DNA from: Microbacterium sp. RU1D
GTDB taxonomy: Bacteria; Actinomycetota; Actinomycetes; Actinomycetales; Microbacteriaceae
NCBI RefSeq assembly: GCF_900156435.1
Contig: NZ_FTPQ01000001.1
Span: forward strand, 1,550,001 to 1,614,000
Reading direction: 5' to 3'
Length of the DNA: 64,000 nucleotides
The number at the start of each line of letters is the position of its first letter. The first letter of the stretch is position 1. Below the pieces are notes generated by a model that did no database searches, was not told where the DNA came from, and worked only from the letters and a program-made list of their open reading frames with translations. Shown here piece after piece: positions 63,775-64,000 of the stretch. The position numbers and the translations under genes were made by a program.

Positions 63775-63780
63775 TAGGCT
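63775..63780 (+). promoter_or_regulatory. -10 element TAGGCT of dxr
   Basis: TAGGCT ends 6 nt before ATG 63787 (3 nt before an in-frame GTG), a leaderless geometry. Confidence 0.5.
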
Positions 63781-63786
63781 GACGTG

Positions 63787-64000
63787 ATGCGCCGCGTCCT
63801 CATCCTCGGTTCCACCGGCTCGATCGGCACGCAGGCGCTCGACGTCATCCGCGCCAACGCCGACCGTTTCGAGGTCGTCGGCCTCGCGGCGGGTACCGAC
63901 CGTGCCGGCGTCGAAGCGCAGGCGGAGACGTTCGACGTCGAGCACATCGCCCTCGGCGCGGTCGAAGCCGAACAACTCGTCCGCGACGTCGACGCCGACG
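63787..64000 (+). CDS. dxr: 1-deoxy-D-xylulose 5-phosphate reductoisomerase (5' part)
   Basis: The first 71 residues are visible; the gene runs off the right edge. [20 protein letters not shown] is the NADPH-binding start specific to Dxr, given here as [16 protein letters not shown], followed by FEVVGLAAG. The enzyme catalyses the second step of the MEP route to isoprenoids. A GTG 3 nt before the ATG is in frame. Confidence 0.9.
   Translation, partial: MRRVLILGSTGSIGTQALDVIRANADRFEVVGLAAGTDRAGVEAQAETFDVEHIALGAVEAEQLVRDVDAD

Overview
The window is about 70% G+C, uses GTG starts freely and has GC-rich third codon positions. Gene content and order (argS, lysA-hom-thrC-thrB, rho, prfA, prmC, tsaC, rfe/wecA-like, atpIBEFHAGDC), together with actinobacterial families such as DUF3097, DUF6458, DUF5684, DUF2993/LmeA and DUF7882-like, indicate chromosomal DNA of a high-GC Gram-positive actinobacterium. 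The best fit is Microbacteriaceae, probably Microbacterium or a close relative; this is inferred from family recognition, not from a search. I see no IS element, prophage, CRISPR array or rRNA.

Layout. 1-8.3 kb: TPM-domain coiled-coil membrane protein (cut by the window edge), DUF3097 protein, trmB with a CPBP-like membrane protein, a 17-unit heptamer array, a guanidine-III riboswitch controlling an SMR guanidine exporter, a PIG-V-like mannosyltransferase and an orphan GAF histidine kinase. 8.4-12.3 kb: SRPBCC protein coupled to a phytoene-dehydrogenase-like oxidoreductase, then two repair genes (Fpg/Nei glycosylase and a spore-photoproduct-lyase-like radical SAM protein). 12.4-19.9 kb: many small, mostly uncharacterised genes, a MarR regulator divergent from a DUF7882-like gene, tRNA-Arg(CCG), a Ser/Thr kinase with a lipoprotein, and a transglutaminase-like protein. 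20-32.3 kb: argS, LmeA-like protein, a kinase-like/PqqD-like fusion, then lysA-hom-thrC-thrB, rho and prfA. 32.3-39.5 kb: GrpB-like protein, amidase, cysE/cysK, prmC, tsaC, a WecA-like transferase and atpI. 39.6-46.6 kb: the F1Fo ATP synthase operon. 46.6-54 kb: YaaA, a DUF5684 protein, aldo/keto reductase, PP2C phosphatase, APC permease, asparaginase, OsmC and a membrane protein. 54-61.8 kb: a glycerol/dihydroxyacetone module (glpD, glpF, glpK; dhaK, dhaL, dhaM-HPr) around a divergent SorC-type regulator with a clear palindromic operator. 61.8-64 kb: PlsC-like acyltransferase, a secreted FKBP lipoprotein and the start of dxr.

How the genes work together. The aspartate-family genes make lysine and threonine. 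GlpF, GlpK and GlpD bring in glycerol, phosphorylate it and oxidise it, and DhaK/L/M handle dihydroxyacetone with phosphate from a PTS-type relay. prfA and prmC belong to translation termination, argS and tRNA-Arg to decoding.

The most unusual signal is a heptamer, GGATGCC/GGCATCC. By eye it occurs about 100 times across the window in both orientations, several-fold above base-composition expectation. It mostly sits in coding DNA as GAT-GCC or GCA-TCC codon pairs and is absent from the core of the ATP synthase operon. It also forms a pure tandem array at 4.5 kb and head-to-head pairs elsewhere. I know of no described function for it. Other notable points are a probable CTG start for atpB, a repeat-like insertion in the ACT domain of homoserine dehydrogenase, and a recurrent TAnnnT -10 element that often leaves no leader before the start codon.
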